This document shows positions 1-7,320 of a stretch of 22,755 nt of DNA, piece by piece. A program made the translations under genes and the position numbers. Origin of the DNA: JAVBJV01 sp031546815 (GTDB taxonomy: Bacteria > Pseudomonadota > Alphaproteobacteria > Acetobacterales > Acetobacteraceae). Each line of letters opens with the position of its first letter. Within the stretch, counting starts at the first letter, position 1. The notes beneath the pieces were generated by a model. The model made no database searches and was not told the DNA's origin. It saw only the letters and a program-made list of their open reading frames with translations. The DNA lies in the NCBI GenBank assembly GCA_031546815.1, contig JAVBJV010000022.1, positions 1-22,755 on the forward strand, read 5' to 3'.

Positions 1-179
1 GCTTCTTGCCAAAGGTGAAGATCGAACTGGTGGTGGACGACGTGCTGGAAGTCCGTGTGGTCGAGGCGATCGCCCAGGCGGCGCATACCGGGAAAATCGG
101 CGATGGGAAGATTTTTGTGATCGATGTTGGTCGTGCCATGCGCATCAGGACCAAGGAAACCGGTGTGGAGGCCCTGTGA
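1..179 (+). CDS. glnK: Nitrogen regulatory protein P-II (GlnK), C-terminal part
   Basis: This is the 3' end of a PII signal-transduction gene cut by the window edge. The frame starting at base 3 gives 58 residues ending at TGA 177-179. The fragment begins at the conserved FLPKVKIE stretch just after the T-loop and holds the C-terminal PII signature TGKIGDGKIFV, followed by the usual arginine-rich end (RAMRIRTKETG). PII trimers sense 2-oxoglutarate and ATP/ADP; GlnK types also bind and block AmtB. The T-loop and its uridylylated tyrosine lie outside the window. amtB starts one base after the stop, the classic glnK-amtB operon, which favours GlnK over GlnB. The fragment is about half of a usual 112-residue protein. 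Confidence 0.95.
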   Translation, partial: FLPKVKIELVVDDVLEVRVVEAIAQAAHTGKIGDGKIFVIDVGRAMRIRTKETGVEAL

Positions 180-180
180 C

Positions 181-1497
181 ATGAAAAACATTCTGACTCT
201 TTCCTTGTTTCTGGTGGCCTCGTCCGCCTTTGCACAGGACGCCGTGGTCGATACGGGCGACACGGCCTGGATGCTGACCAGCACCGCGCTGGTGCTGCTG
301 ATGACGATCCCCGGCCTGGCGTTTTTCTATGCTGGCATGGTGCGCAAGAAGACCGTGCTGGCGACGATGATGCAGTCGTTCTTCATCGCCGCGCTGATTG
401 CGGTGGTGTGGATGGTGGCGGGCTATAGTATCGCGTTCACCAACGGCACTGCGTATTTCGGCGATATGTCGCGCCTGTTCCTGCACGGGCTGGAAGCTGC
501 CTGGGGTGCGCCGTTTACTTTGGGCGCTGGTGTCGAAGGCGCTGCGGCAACCACCATCCCCGAGACGATCTTCGTGATGTTCCAGATGACCTTCGCGATT
601 ATCACCCCGGCGCTGATGACCGGGGCGTTTGCGGACCGCATGAAGTTTTCGGCGCTGGTGGTGTTTATGGTGGCGTGGTCATTGTTGGTTTACAGCCCCA
701 TTGCGCACTGGGTCTGGCATCCGAATGGCTGGATCTTCGCGCTGGGTGCGTTGGATTTCGCAGGTGGTACGGTGGTGCACATCAATGCGGGCATCGCCGG
801 GCTGGTGATGGCGCTGGTACTGGGCAAGCGGGTTGGATACAACAGCGACAACATGTCGCCGTACAATCTGGGTCTTGCTGTGCTGGGCGCATCGCTGCTG
901 TGGGTGGGCTGGTTTGGCTTTAACGCAGGTTCAGCGCTGGGTGCCAACGGGCGTGCGGGTATGGCGATGCTGGTCACCATGGTGGCGGCGGCATCGGCAA
1001 CACTGGCCTGGACGTTCGTCGAATGGGGCGTGAAGGGCAAGCCATCCGTGCTGGGCGCAATCTCGGGCGCGGTGGCAGGGCTGGTGGCGATTACACCGGC
1101 ATCGGGCTTCGTGCTGCCGGGCGCGGCGCTGGCGATCGGCGTGGCATCCGGCGTCATCTGTTTCTGGGGTGCTACCTGGCTGAAGCACGCACTGGGATAT
1201 GACGACAGTCTGGATGCGTTCGGTGTGCATGGTGTTGGCGGTATCGTGGGCGCGCTGCTGACCGGGGTGTTCGCTTACGGCCCACTGTCCGCCACGGTAG
1301 ATAATCCGGCGGGCGTTGCGGGCGGCATGGATCTTCTGCTGAAGCAGGGCATCGCCACACTCGCCACGCTGGTGTTCAGCGGCGTGATGACCTTCGTGCT
1401 GGCCAAGGCGGTGGACATGACGATCGGCCTGCGCGTTGGTGAAGACGATGAACGCGAAGGGCTGGACGTTGTGCTACACGGCGAACGTCTGAGCTGA
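181..1497 (+). CDS. amtB: Ammonium transporter AmtB
   Basis: A 438-residue Amt/Mep/Rh channel of the inner membrane that conducts ammonium/ammonia. The start at ATG 181 gives a clear signal peptide (MKNILTLSLFLVASSAFAQD, likely cut after AFA); a GGAGG ribosome site at 167-171 lies in the end of glnK. An upstream in-frame start at 124 would run through glnK and is rejected. Family hallmarks are DTAWMLTSTALVLLMTIPGL at residues 27-46, the conserved Asp192 before GGTVVH, and the two pore histidines His200 and His350 (E. coli His168 and His318). The C-terminal tail keeps the GLDxxxHGE-type motif that contacts GlnK. The last 24 bases overlap the convergent end of trpF. Expression is probably nitrogen-controlled from a promoter upstream of the window. 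Confidence 0.96.
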   Translation: MKNILTLSLFLVASSAFAQDAVVDTGDTAWMLTSTALVLLMTIPGLAFFYAGMVRKKTVLATMMQSFFIAALIAVVWMVAGYSIAFTNGTAYFGDMSRLFLHGLEAAWGAPFTLGAGVEGAAATTIPETIFVMFQMTFAIITPALMTGAFADRMKFSALVVFMVAWSLLVYSPIAHWVWHPNGWIFALGALDFAGGTVVHINAGIAGLVMALVLGKRVGYNSDNMSPYNLGLAVLGASLLWVGWFGFNAGSALGANGRAGMAMLVTMVAAASATLAWTFVEWGVKGKPSVLGAISGAVAGLVAITPASGFVLPGAALAIGVASGVICFWGATWLKHALGYDDSLDAFGVHGVGGIVGALLTGVFAYGPLSATVDNPAGVAGGMDLLLKQGIATLATLVFSGVMTFVLAKAVDMTIGLRVGEDDEREGLDVVLHGERLS

Positions 1498-2112
1498 CCT
1501 TGCCGCGGTGATGAAGGTGCGGATCAGATCCGTGTCCTTCACGCCGCGTGCTTTCTCTACTCCGGACGATACATCGACCATCGATGCCCCGGTTCGGCGG
1601 ATGGCATCCGCGATGTTGGCGGGGGTCAGTCCGCCCGCCAGCATCCACGGAAAACCGGGTGTGTAACCACGCAGCAGATCCCAGTTGAACGACACGGCAT
1701 TGCCCCCCGGCAACGTCGCCCCGGCGGGCGGTGCGGCATCCAGCAGCACGATGTCGGCATTGTGCGCGGAACGCGGCAGATCGTCTGCGCTTGCCACATG
1801 CACGGCGTGGATCACCGGGCGCATGAAGCGGGCACGAATGTCGCGTGCGCGTTCGGCGCTGGTGTTCAGTTGCAGATAATCGAGCGGCGCAACATCCAGC
1901 ACGCGCGCGATATCCTCGTCGGTTGGTTCCACGAACAGGCCGACTTTGTATGGCCCCTGCGCATGACGCGCGATCAGCGCGGCCGCTTCCTGTGGCGATA
2001 CGTTGCGCGGCGAAGGCGGGTAGAACACGAAGCCCGCGAAATTGGCACCGGCTTCCACCACGGCATCATACGCATCGGCTGTGGAAATGCCGCAGATCTT
2101 CACATGGGTCAT
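1474..2112 (-). CDS. trpF: Phosphoribosylanthranilate isomerase TrpF
   Basis: A 212-residue TIM-barrel enzyme that converts N-(5'-phosphoribosyl)anthranilate to the ribulose-phosphate form in tryptophan synthesis. It opens with MTHVKICGIS, carrying the catalytic Cys7; the general acid Asp is likely Asp125 in IVLLDA. The phosphate-binding end is present as MLAGGLTPANI and DVSSGVE...GVKD. One oddity: the usual QLHG stretch reads QLNT at residues 81-84. The start ATG overlaps the pyrF stop in an ATGA junction, so the two are probably translationally coupled. Other trp genes are not adjacent. Its 3' end overlaps amtB by 24 bases. Confidence 0.95.
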   Translation of the reverse strand: MTHVKICGISTADAYDAVVEAGANFAGFVFYPPSPRNVSPQEAAALIARHAQGPYKVGLFVEPTDEDIARVLDVAPLDYLQLNTSAERARDIRARFMRPVIHAVHVASADDLPRSAHNADIVLLDAAPPAGATLPGGNAVSFNWDLLRGYTPGFPWMLAGGLTPANIADAIRRTGASMVDVSSGVEKARGVKDTDLIRTFITAARSAQTFAV

Positions 2113-2819
2113 CGCAGCGACGCGGCAATCTGGGCAGCAGTGGCAGCGGGATTTTCCGCCTTGGTGATCGGCCGGCCGATGACCAGCCAGTCGGCACCCG
2201 CAGCAACGGCTTCCGGCGGCGCCATGGTGCGGGCCTGATCGTCCGCTGCACTGCCCGCGGGACGAATGCCCGGCACCACCAGTGCGGGCGCAGCACCGAA
2301 TGCCGTGCGCAATGCTGCAACCTCGTGCGCGCTGCACACCAGGCCATCGGCACCGGACTCCAGCGCGATGCGCGCAAGGCGCAGCACCTGTTGTTCAGAC
2401 GTGTCAGTCACGCCCACGCTGGAAAGCGTCGCTGCATCGATGCTGGTCAGCACGGTGACGGCCAGAATGATCGGGCGAGTGGCACCAGCTTCCTCGGCCG
2501 CTTTGCGCGCGGCTGCGATCATTGCGCCACCGCCGCCAGCGTGAATGGTCAGCATGGCTGGCGCACAGGGCAGCACGGCACGCACGGCCCCTGCTACCGT
2601 GTTGGGGATGTCGTGGAACTTGAGGTCGAGAAAGAACGGATTCCCTTGCGCAACCTGCGCAATACCGGCCCGGCCATGTGCGCAGAAAAACTCGAGGCCG
2701 AGCTTTATCATTCCCACATGCGGTGCCACGGTCTGCGCCAGGTGCTGCGCATGGGCAATGTCGGTTGTGTCGATGGCCGCAATAATACGGCCGGCAATGT
2801 TGTCGGGGCGTGCAATCAT
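2109..2819 (-). CDS. pyrF: Orotidine 5'-phosphate decarboxylase PyrF
   Basis: A 236-residue OMP decarboxylase catalysing the last step of de novo UMP synthesis. The catalytic DxKxxD array is visible in LDLKFHDIPNTV (Asp65, Lys67, Asp70), with the upstream lysine in MIKLGLEFF (Lys39) and the phosphate-gripping VVPGIRP and WLVIGRPI near the C-terminus. The start at ATG 2819 (MIARPDN) fits the usual family length and has an AGG about ten bases upstream; in-frame ATG codons at 2843 and 2897 would add 8 or 26 atypical residues and have poorer ribosome sites. It leads a two-gene unit with trpF, and is divergent from mlaE. Confidence 0.95.
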   Translation of the reverse strand: MIARPDNIAGRIIAAIDTTDIAHAQHLAQTVAPHVGMIKLGLEFFCAHGRAGIAQVAQGNPFFLDLKFHDIPNTVAGAVRAVLPCAPAMLTIHAGGGGAMIAAARKAAEEAGATRPIILAVTVLTSIDAATLSSVGVTDTSEQQVLRLARIALESGADGLVCSAHEVAALRTAFGAAPALVVPGIRPAGSAADDQARTMAPPEAVAAGADWLVIGRPITKAENPAATAAQIAASLR

Positions 2820-2897
2820 GTGTATCAACCTGCCATAGTTCATGGGGGCTTGATAAGAGCCTCGCCATTCAGAATCGGTTTCGGTAAGTTTCAGCAC
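2820..2897. promoter_or_regulatory. Divergent pyrF / mlaE intergenic region
   Basis: These 78 bases separate two divergently read operons, so promoters for both are expected here or just inside the genes. A TTGATA element at 2850-2855 resembles a -35 box on the plus strand, but I see no convincing -10 partner at normal spacing. The mlaE ribosome site is weak (GGTAAG). No clear operator is visible. Confidence 0.35.
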
Positions 2898-3998
2898 ATG
2901 TCAGCCACGATTCAAGCACAGCAGAATGGCGAGATCCTGGCATTTGCCGGACGATTGGAAACGCAGGATCTGGCCCCGATCTGGGGTACGGCGACTGCCG
3001 CCGCCGCCGCGCGGCGCGGGCAGAAGCTGACTCTGGACCTCTCCGCCGTTGAGGGCTGCGACACGGCGGGTGCCACATTGCTGGTCGCGGTCGAGGCAGC
3101 CCACGGGGCGCCGCTCGACCTGCTGGGTGCCAACGACAAGACGAAAGACCTGATCGCACGCGCGCGTTCGGCGACGCATGCGCCGCGGACGCAGGCCGGG
3201 GAACGGTTGCCCTGGCTGGCGCGTGTGGGGCAATGGGGCGTGGCGGCGTTCGGTGCGGTGGGCGATGGCGTTGCCTATATCGGGGAAGGTGTGATGTCGG
3301 GGCTGCGCCTGTTGCGCAAGCCGGGCGAGATCCGCTTCGCCGATGCCATGGACCAGGCCGATCAGGCCGGGATGCGGGCCATTCCGCTGGTCATTATGCT
3401 GGGGTTTCTGGTCGGGCTGATTCTGGCGTTCCAGTCGGCCATTCCGATGCGCCGGTTCGGGGCGGATCTGTTCGTGCCCAATCTGGTGGCCGTCAGTCTG
3501 CTGCGCGAGCTGGGGCCGCTGCTGACGGCAGTGGTGCTGGCCGGGCGTACCGGCTCTGCCTTTGCGGCGGAAATCGGCACCATGAAGGTGAACGAAGAAA
3601 TCGACGCGATGACGGTGATGGGCCTGAACCCGATGCTGATGCTGGTGGTCCCCCGCATGATCGCCGCGATGATCGTGATGCCGGTGCTGACCCTGGTGAT
3701 GGAAGCGGCCGGGCTGGTGGGCATGGGCACTGTGATGGTGGGCTTCGGCCTGCCGGTGGTGACGATCGTCAATCAGGTTACCAATTTCGTTACCGTAACG
3801 GATTTTCTGGGCGGGATATTCAAGGCGGTCTGCTTCGGCACCGCAATCGCCGCCATCGGTTGCCGGGCCGGGCTTTCCACGGGCGTTGGTCCGCGCGCGG
3901 TCGGGCTTTCGACGACCGGGGCCGTGGTGGGCGGCATTGTTGCCATCGTGCTGCTGGACGGTGTGTTCAGCCTGCTGTTCTTCAAGCTGGATCTGTAA
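2898..3998 (+). CDS. mlaE: MlaE-family phospholipid ABC transporter permease with N-terminal STAS domain
   Basis: A 366-residue inner-membrane permease. Residues about 1-90 look like a STAS/MlaB-like domain (LTLDLSAVEGCDTAGATLL), so the MlaB subunit appears fused here instead of being separate as in E. coli. Residues about 120-366 are the MlaE core: an amphipathic RFADAMDQADQAG segment, then membrane helices including IPLVIMLGFLVGLILAFQSA and the conserved LLRELGPLLTAVVLAGRTGS and EIGTMKVNEEIDAM stretches. With MlaF and MlaD it should form the lipid-transport complex that moves phospholipid between inner and outer membranes. ATG 2898 is chosen because the STAS domain begins right after it; reading further upstream would run through antisense pyrF. 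mlaF follows after three bases. Confidence 0.93.
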   Translation: MSATIQAQQNGEILAFAGRLETQDLAPIWGTATAAAAARRGQKLTLDLSAVEGCDTAGATLLVAVEAAHGAPLDLLGANDKTKDLIARARSATHAPRTQAGERLPWLARVGQWGVAAFGAVGDGVAYIGEGVMSGLRLLRKPGEIRFADAMDQADQAGMRAIPLVIMLGFLVGLILAFQSAIPMRRFGADLFVPNLVAVSLLRELGPLLTAVVLAGRTGSAFAAEIGTMKVNEEIDAMTVMGLNPMLMLVVPRMIAAMIVMPVLTLVMEAAGLVGMGTVMVGFGLPVVTIVNQVTNFVTVTDFLGGIFKAVCFGTAIAAIGCRAGLSTGVGPRAVGLSTTGAVVGGIVAIVLLDGVFSLLFFKLDL

Positions 3999-4001
3999 AT
4001 C

Positions 4002-4769
4002 ATGCAGACCGAAGCGCCCCAGCCTGCCATTCGAGTTCGCGATGTAACGCAGCGCTTCGGCACGCGCACCATCTTCGAGAATGTCAGCTTCGATGTCGCG
4101 CAAGGCGAAGTGTTCGTCATTCTTGGCGGGTCCGGTTGTGGCAAGTCGACGCTGCTGAAGCTGATCATCGGGCTGTATGTGCCCAGCACCGGCAACATCG
4201 ATGTGCTGGGCGCGGAGCTTGCCAAGCTGAGCGGTGAAGACCGGCGCGCGCATCTGCGCCGGATGGGCGTGATGTTCCAGTCGGGCGCGCTGTTCGGCAG
4301 CCTGTCGCTGTTGCAGAACGTGATGCTGCCGCTGGAAACCTTCACCGACCTGCCGCCCGATGCGCGCGAGGCTGTGGCGCGCACCAAGCTGGGGCTGGTG
4401 GGGCTGGCCGATGCGGCGGACCGCAAGCCAGCGGAAATTTCGGGCGGGATGATGAAGCGCGCGGGGATTGCGCGCGCGTTGGCGCTGGACCCGCCCTTGC
4501 TGTTTCTGGACGAACCGTCGGCCGGGCTGGACCCGATTACGGCGGCGGGGCTGGATGAACTGATACTCGATCTGCGTCGGGCCGTGGGCGCGACGTTCGT
4601 GATCGTGACGCATGAACTGCAATCGATCCTGGCCATCGCGGATCGGTGCATCATGCTCGACAAACAGGCGCGCGGCATCATCGCCGAGGGCGATCCACGC
4701 ACTCTGCGCGATACGGCGGAACATCCGACGGTGCGTGCGTTCTTCCGTAGAGAAGCGCTGAAAGAATAG
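4002..4769 (+). CDS. mlaF: MlaF-family phospholipid ABC transporter ATP-binding protein
   Basis: A 255-residue cytoplasmic ATPase of the Mla/MCE-type lipid transporter. Walker A is GGSGCGKST (residues 42-50), the Q-loop is Gln93 in MFQSGALF, the signature is ISGGM followed by MKR (146-153, typical of the MlaF branch), Walker B is LLFLDEP (166-172), and the switch histidine is His204 in IVTHE. It powers lipid movement by the MlaE dimer. It begins three bases after the mlaE stop and is followed eight bases later by mlaD, whose ribosome site AGGGA lies in that gap. All catalytic motifs are intact. Confidence 0.95.
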   Translation: MQTEAPQPAIRVRDVTQRFGTRTIFENVSFDVAQGEVFVILGGSGCGKSTLLKLIIGLYVPSTGNIDVLGAELAKLSGEDRRAHLRRMGVMFQSGALFGSLSLLQNVMLPLETFTDLPPDAREAVARTKLGLVGLADAADRKPAEISGGMMKRAGIARALALDPPLLFLDEPSAGLDPITAAGLDELILDLRRAVGATFVIVTHELQSILAIADRCIMLDKQARGIIAEGDPRTLRDTAEHPTVRAFFRREALKE

Positions 4770-4777
4770 GGATCGGT

Positions 4778-5791
4778 ATGGAATCGCGAAGTCTTTATAT
4801 CCGGGTGGGAGCGCTGATTGTTCTGGGGCTGGGGATGCTGGTGACCGGAATTCTGATGCTGGCGGGGAACAGCCTGTTCAACAGCAAAACCACACGCATC
4901 ATGGAGACCTATTTCTCCGAGAGCGTGCAGGGGCTGGATGTCGGTGCGCCGGTCAAGTTCCGCGGTGTGACGATCGGGCGGGTCAGCCAGATCGGTCTGG
5001 TGAACAGCGAATACCGTCAACCGGGCATGGACCTCGACGATACGAGCTGGCGTCTGGTGTATGTGCGCATGGAAATCACGGCGGACCTGGCCCCCGCGGC
5101 GACGCCTGGGCAATTGGTCGTCGATGGTCTGCGGGTGCAGATGGCAAGCCAGGGGATCACCGGGGTTTCGTACATCGAGGCGAATTTTGTGCAGCCGGAC
5201 CGGCATCCGGTATCGCCTTTGCCCTGGGTACCGCATCATGAATATGTGCCATCGATCCCGAGCACGATCACCCAGGTGCAGAGCGCTGCGGAAAAATTCC
5301 TCGAACGTCTGGATACGGTGGATTTCGTGGGACTGATTGGCAATGTCAGCGGGCTGGTTGGCGATCTGCGCGGCCAGCTGCGCAACGGCGAGGCCTCGGT
5401 TGCGTTGAGCGAGGCCTCGGGCCTGCTGCGCCTGCTGCGCGGCACGGCCGAGCGGGCGGACCTGCCTGGCGCGATGCAGGATCTGCGGGCGGCGACGGCA
5501 TCACTGCGTGCTGTACTGGACGGACCGGAACTGCGCGATGTGATGCGTTCCACCTCAGCCGCGGCCGACAAACTGCCGGCGCTGATCGCTTCGCTGGAAG
5601 TGCTGACGCGCCGGGCCGACTCGCGCGTGGCCGATGTCGGGCGCGATCTGGAACCCATTCTGCGCGATGCGCGCGCCACGCTTGCCAATCTGCGCGCCAC
5701 CAGCGAATTGCTGCGTCAATATCCGGCGCAGGTCCTGTTCGGCGGTACGCCGCCACGTGAACCTGCCCGTGCAACGGAGTCCCGTCCATGA
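4778..5791 (+). CDS. mlaD: MlaD-family MCE domain protein
   Basis: A 337-residue periplasmic lipid-binding subunit anchored by one N-terminal membrane helix (about residues 7-32, IRVGALIVLGLGMLVTGI). One MCE domain follows (about 38-150), with the typical VQGLDVGAPVKFRGVTIGRV opening and LRVQMASQGITGVSYIEANF. The rest, about 155-337, is a long helix-rich tail with repeated alanine/leucine heptad-like patterns. E. coli MlaD is only about 183 residues, so this is nearer the longer MCE proteins whose helical tails can form a channel. The stop overlaps the next gene by ATGA, implying coupled synthesis with the lipoprotein. Confidence 0.9.
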   Translation: MESRSLYIRVGALIVLGLGMLVTGILMLAGNSLFNSKTTRIMETYFSESVQGLDVGAPVKFRGVTIGRVSQIGLVNSEYRQPGMDLDDTSWRLVYVRMEITADLAPAATPGQLVVDGLRVQMASQGITGVSYIEANFVQPDRHPVSPLPWVPHHEYVPSIPSTITQVQSAAEKFLERLDTVDFVGLIGNVSGLVGDLRGQLRNGEASVALSEASGLLRLLRGTAERADLPGAMQDLRAATASLRAVLDGPELRDVMRSTSAAADKLPALIASLEVLTRRADSRVADVGRDLEPILRDARATLANLRATSELLRQYPAQVLFGGTPPREPARATESRP

Positions 5792-6381
5792 AGCGCCGTA
5801 CCTGTCTGATCGCCCTTCCTGCCCTGCTGGCCGCGTGTTCGGGATTGTCGGAACGTCCCTATGCCGAACGCCGCGTTTTCCCGCTGACACCGACCCGGCC
5901 GGGCAGCCCTGTTGCGCCGCGCCGTGGCGGGCGGGTGTTGCTGGTCCGCAGCGTGCAGGCGGCGGGCGGGCTGGACGTGCGTGGCCTGCGGCGGCTGCGC
6001 CCCGACGGCACGCTGGACGTGTCGTTCTGGGAAGAATGGGCGGCCCCGCCGGAAGAAGCGGTGGGCGATGCCATGCGTCGCTGGCTGGCGCAGTCGGGGT
6101 TGTTTGGTGCCGTTACCTCGCCGGGCAGCCGCGCACCGGCCAGCTGGGCGCTGGAAGCAACGCTGACCGAACTGATCGCCATACCGGGCACGGCGCGGGC
6201 GCGGATTGCGGCGCTGGTGCTCGATCCGGGGCGGGTTTCCGGCAATATCGTGCTGCAGGAAGAATTCTCGGCCGAAGTGCCGCTCCGCCAGCCGGACGCC
6301 GCCGGGCAGGCGCAGGCCCTGGTCGAGGCGCTGGCCGGGTGTCTGGGGCAACTGGAGGCCGCGCTGCGGCGCCGTGTCTGA
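5788..6381 (+). CDS. ABC-type transport auxiliary lipoprotein, PqiC-like
   Basis: A 197-residue predicted outer-membrane lipoprotein. The signal peptide ends in the lipobox LLAAC (acylated Cys17); no Asp follows the cysteine, compatible with outer-membrane sorting. The body matches the ABC_trans_aux/DUF330 pattern: LLVRSVQAAGGLDVRGLRRL, then a Y/F..WAxPP-like EEWAAPPEEAVGDAMRRWL, and a C-terminal helix ending QALVEALAGCLGQLEAAL. PqiC-type proteins partner MCE proteins at the outer membrane. It starts inside the mlaD stop (ATGA), so it is the fourth subunit of this operon. No mlaA or mlaC gene lies nearby. Family assignment is by pattern and context and is fairly secure. Confidence 0.85.
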   Translation: MKRRTCLIALPALLAACSGLSERPYAERRVFPLTPTRPGSPVAPRRGGRVLLVRSVQAAGGLDVRGLRRLRPDGTLDVSFWEEWAAPPEEAVGDAMRRWLAQSGLFGAVTSPGSRAPASWALEATLTELIAIPGTARARIAALVLDPGRVSGNIVLQEEFSAEVPLRQPDAAGQAQALVEALAGCLGQLEAALRRRV

Positions 6382-6388
6382 TAAACGC

Positions 6389-6402
6389 AACATGTACGTG
6401 TT
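6389..6402. promoter_or_regulatory. Imperfect palindrome upstream of the FNR-type gene
   Basis: AACATGTACGTGTT is a near-perfect 14-base inverted repeat with one mismatched pair. It sits in the 127-base gap 6382-6508 between the lipoprotein and the regulator gene, so it could be an operator. The gap also holds ATGCAT at 6406-6411 and GGGGCCCC at 6440-6447, but no clear terminator for the mla operon and no full FNR box (TTGAT-N4-ATCAA). A site this short can arise by chance. Confidence 0.25.
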
Positions 6403-6508
6403 AAATATGCATTTTGCGCAGCGGAGACATAATTTCCGTGGGGCCCCCGGTGCAATTCCCGGTTCATTACGATAGACTGTAAATATCGTGGGGCAGGTTG
6501 TAGTGGAT

Positions 6509-7291
6509 ATGTTGCATAGGACTACCGGGGCGACGTCTACGTGCGAAGAGGGGCAACGCTTCCCGCGCGGCAGGTGTCAGGATTGCGCAACGCGACACTG
6601 GTCGCTGTGCCGCTCGGCAAGTCAGGAAGTGCTGGCCGAGATGAACCGCGTGCGCACGGGCAGCCGTCTGCTGCGTGCCGGGCAGGCCGTGCTGGAAAGC
6701 GGCGACGATTCCGAAACCCTGTTTGTGTTGGAAAGCGGCTGGGCCTTCACGTTCGTAATCACCCCGGAAGGGCGTCGGCAGATTCTGGAACTGCATCTGC
6801 CGGGCGACATGATGGGCGTGGAATCCATGGGCCGCGCGCATGTCTCGCACGGTGTGGAAGCAGCGACCGATGTATCGCTCTGCGTGATGCCGTATGGGCG
6901 CATCAAGAACATCATCCGTCAGGACGCCTGCATGGCGCTGGGCTTTGCCAGCGTGATCATGCACGACCGCGCGATGCTGGCCGAACGCCTGTCCAGTCTG
7001 GGGCGGCGTAGTGCGGCGGGGCGCGTTGCGCATCTGATGCTGGAACTGCACACGCGCCTGAAGCAGCGCAACCTGGTGAACGGCAACGAATGCCAGATGC
7101 CGCTGAAGCAGGCGCATATCGCCGATGCCGTGGGGCTGACGGTGGAACACACCAATCGCGCCCTGGCCGAAATGCGCAAGGAAGGCCTGCTGACGTTGAA
7201 GGACGGCAAGCTGACCCTGCATAATCGCGCGGCACTGGTCGAGCTGGCCGGGTGGGACGATTCCTATCTGGATATGGCGAATATTCCCTGA
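6509..7291 (+). CDS. FNR-type transcriptional regulator (Crp/Fnr family) with Fe-S cysteines
   Basis: A 260-residue Crp/Fnr regulator. Numbered from the possible GTG start at 6488, the N-terminus carries Cys30-x2-Cys33-x7-Cys41 (RCQDCATRHWSLC) plus Cys19, and Cys132 (VSLCVMPY) aligns with the fourth ligand of E. coli FNR. This set is typical of [4Fe-4S] oxygen-sensing FnrL/FnrN/FNR proteins. A cyclic-nucleotide-fold domain follows (LHLPGDMMGVESM), then a helix-turn-helix with recognition segment GLTVEHTNRALAEM. It keeps the Glu and Arg of the FNR ExxSR contact but has Asn for Ser. ATG 6509 is preferred because GGGGCAGG lies 11 bases upstream; GTG 6488 has no ribosome site. GoxR of Gluconobacter is a known acetic-acid-bacterial FNR protein and a likely relative. 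Confidence 0.88.
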   Translation: MLHRTTGATSTCEEGQRFPRGRCQDCATRHWSLCRSASQEVLAEMNRVRTGSRLLRAGQAVLESGDDSETLFVLESGWAFTFVITPEGRRQILELHLPGDMMGVESMGRAHVSHGVEAATDVSLCVMPYGRIKNIIRQDACMALGFASVIMHDRAMLAERLSSLGRRSAAGRVAHLMLELHTRLKQRNLVNGNECQMPLKQAHIADAVGLTVEHTNRALAEMRKEGLLTLKDGKLTLHNRAALVELAGWDDSYLDMANIP

Positions 7292-7320
7292 GGGGATAAA
7301 ACTGCATCTATAGTGTGGCG

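Noticed and set aside
2850..2863. TTGATAAGAGCCTC as an FNR box
   Set aside because: Only the left half-site TTGAT is present; the ATCAA half is missing.
2901..4724. A 607-codon open frame on the minus strand opposite mlaE and mlaF
   Set aside because: It is the antisense of two well-matched genes, rich in His, Arg and Gln as expected for a GC-rich shadow frame, and has no recognisable domain.
6407..6419. Thirteen bases TGCATTTTGCGCA shared (inverted) with 19740-19752
   Set aside because: A shared 13-mer in 22.7 kb counted on both strands is expected several times by chance, and the two flanks do not match further.
6436..6467. Possible mla operon terminator around GGGGCCCC and two CCGG repeats
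   Set aside because: No stem of useful length forms with a loop and there is no T-run.
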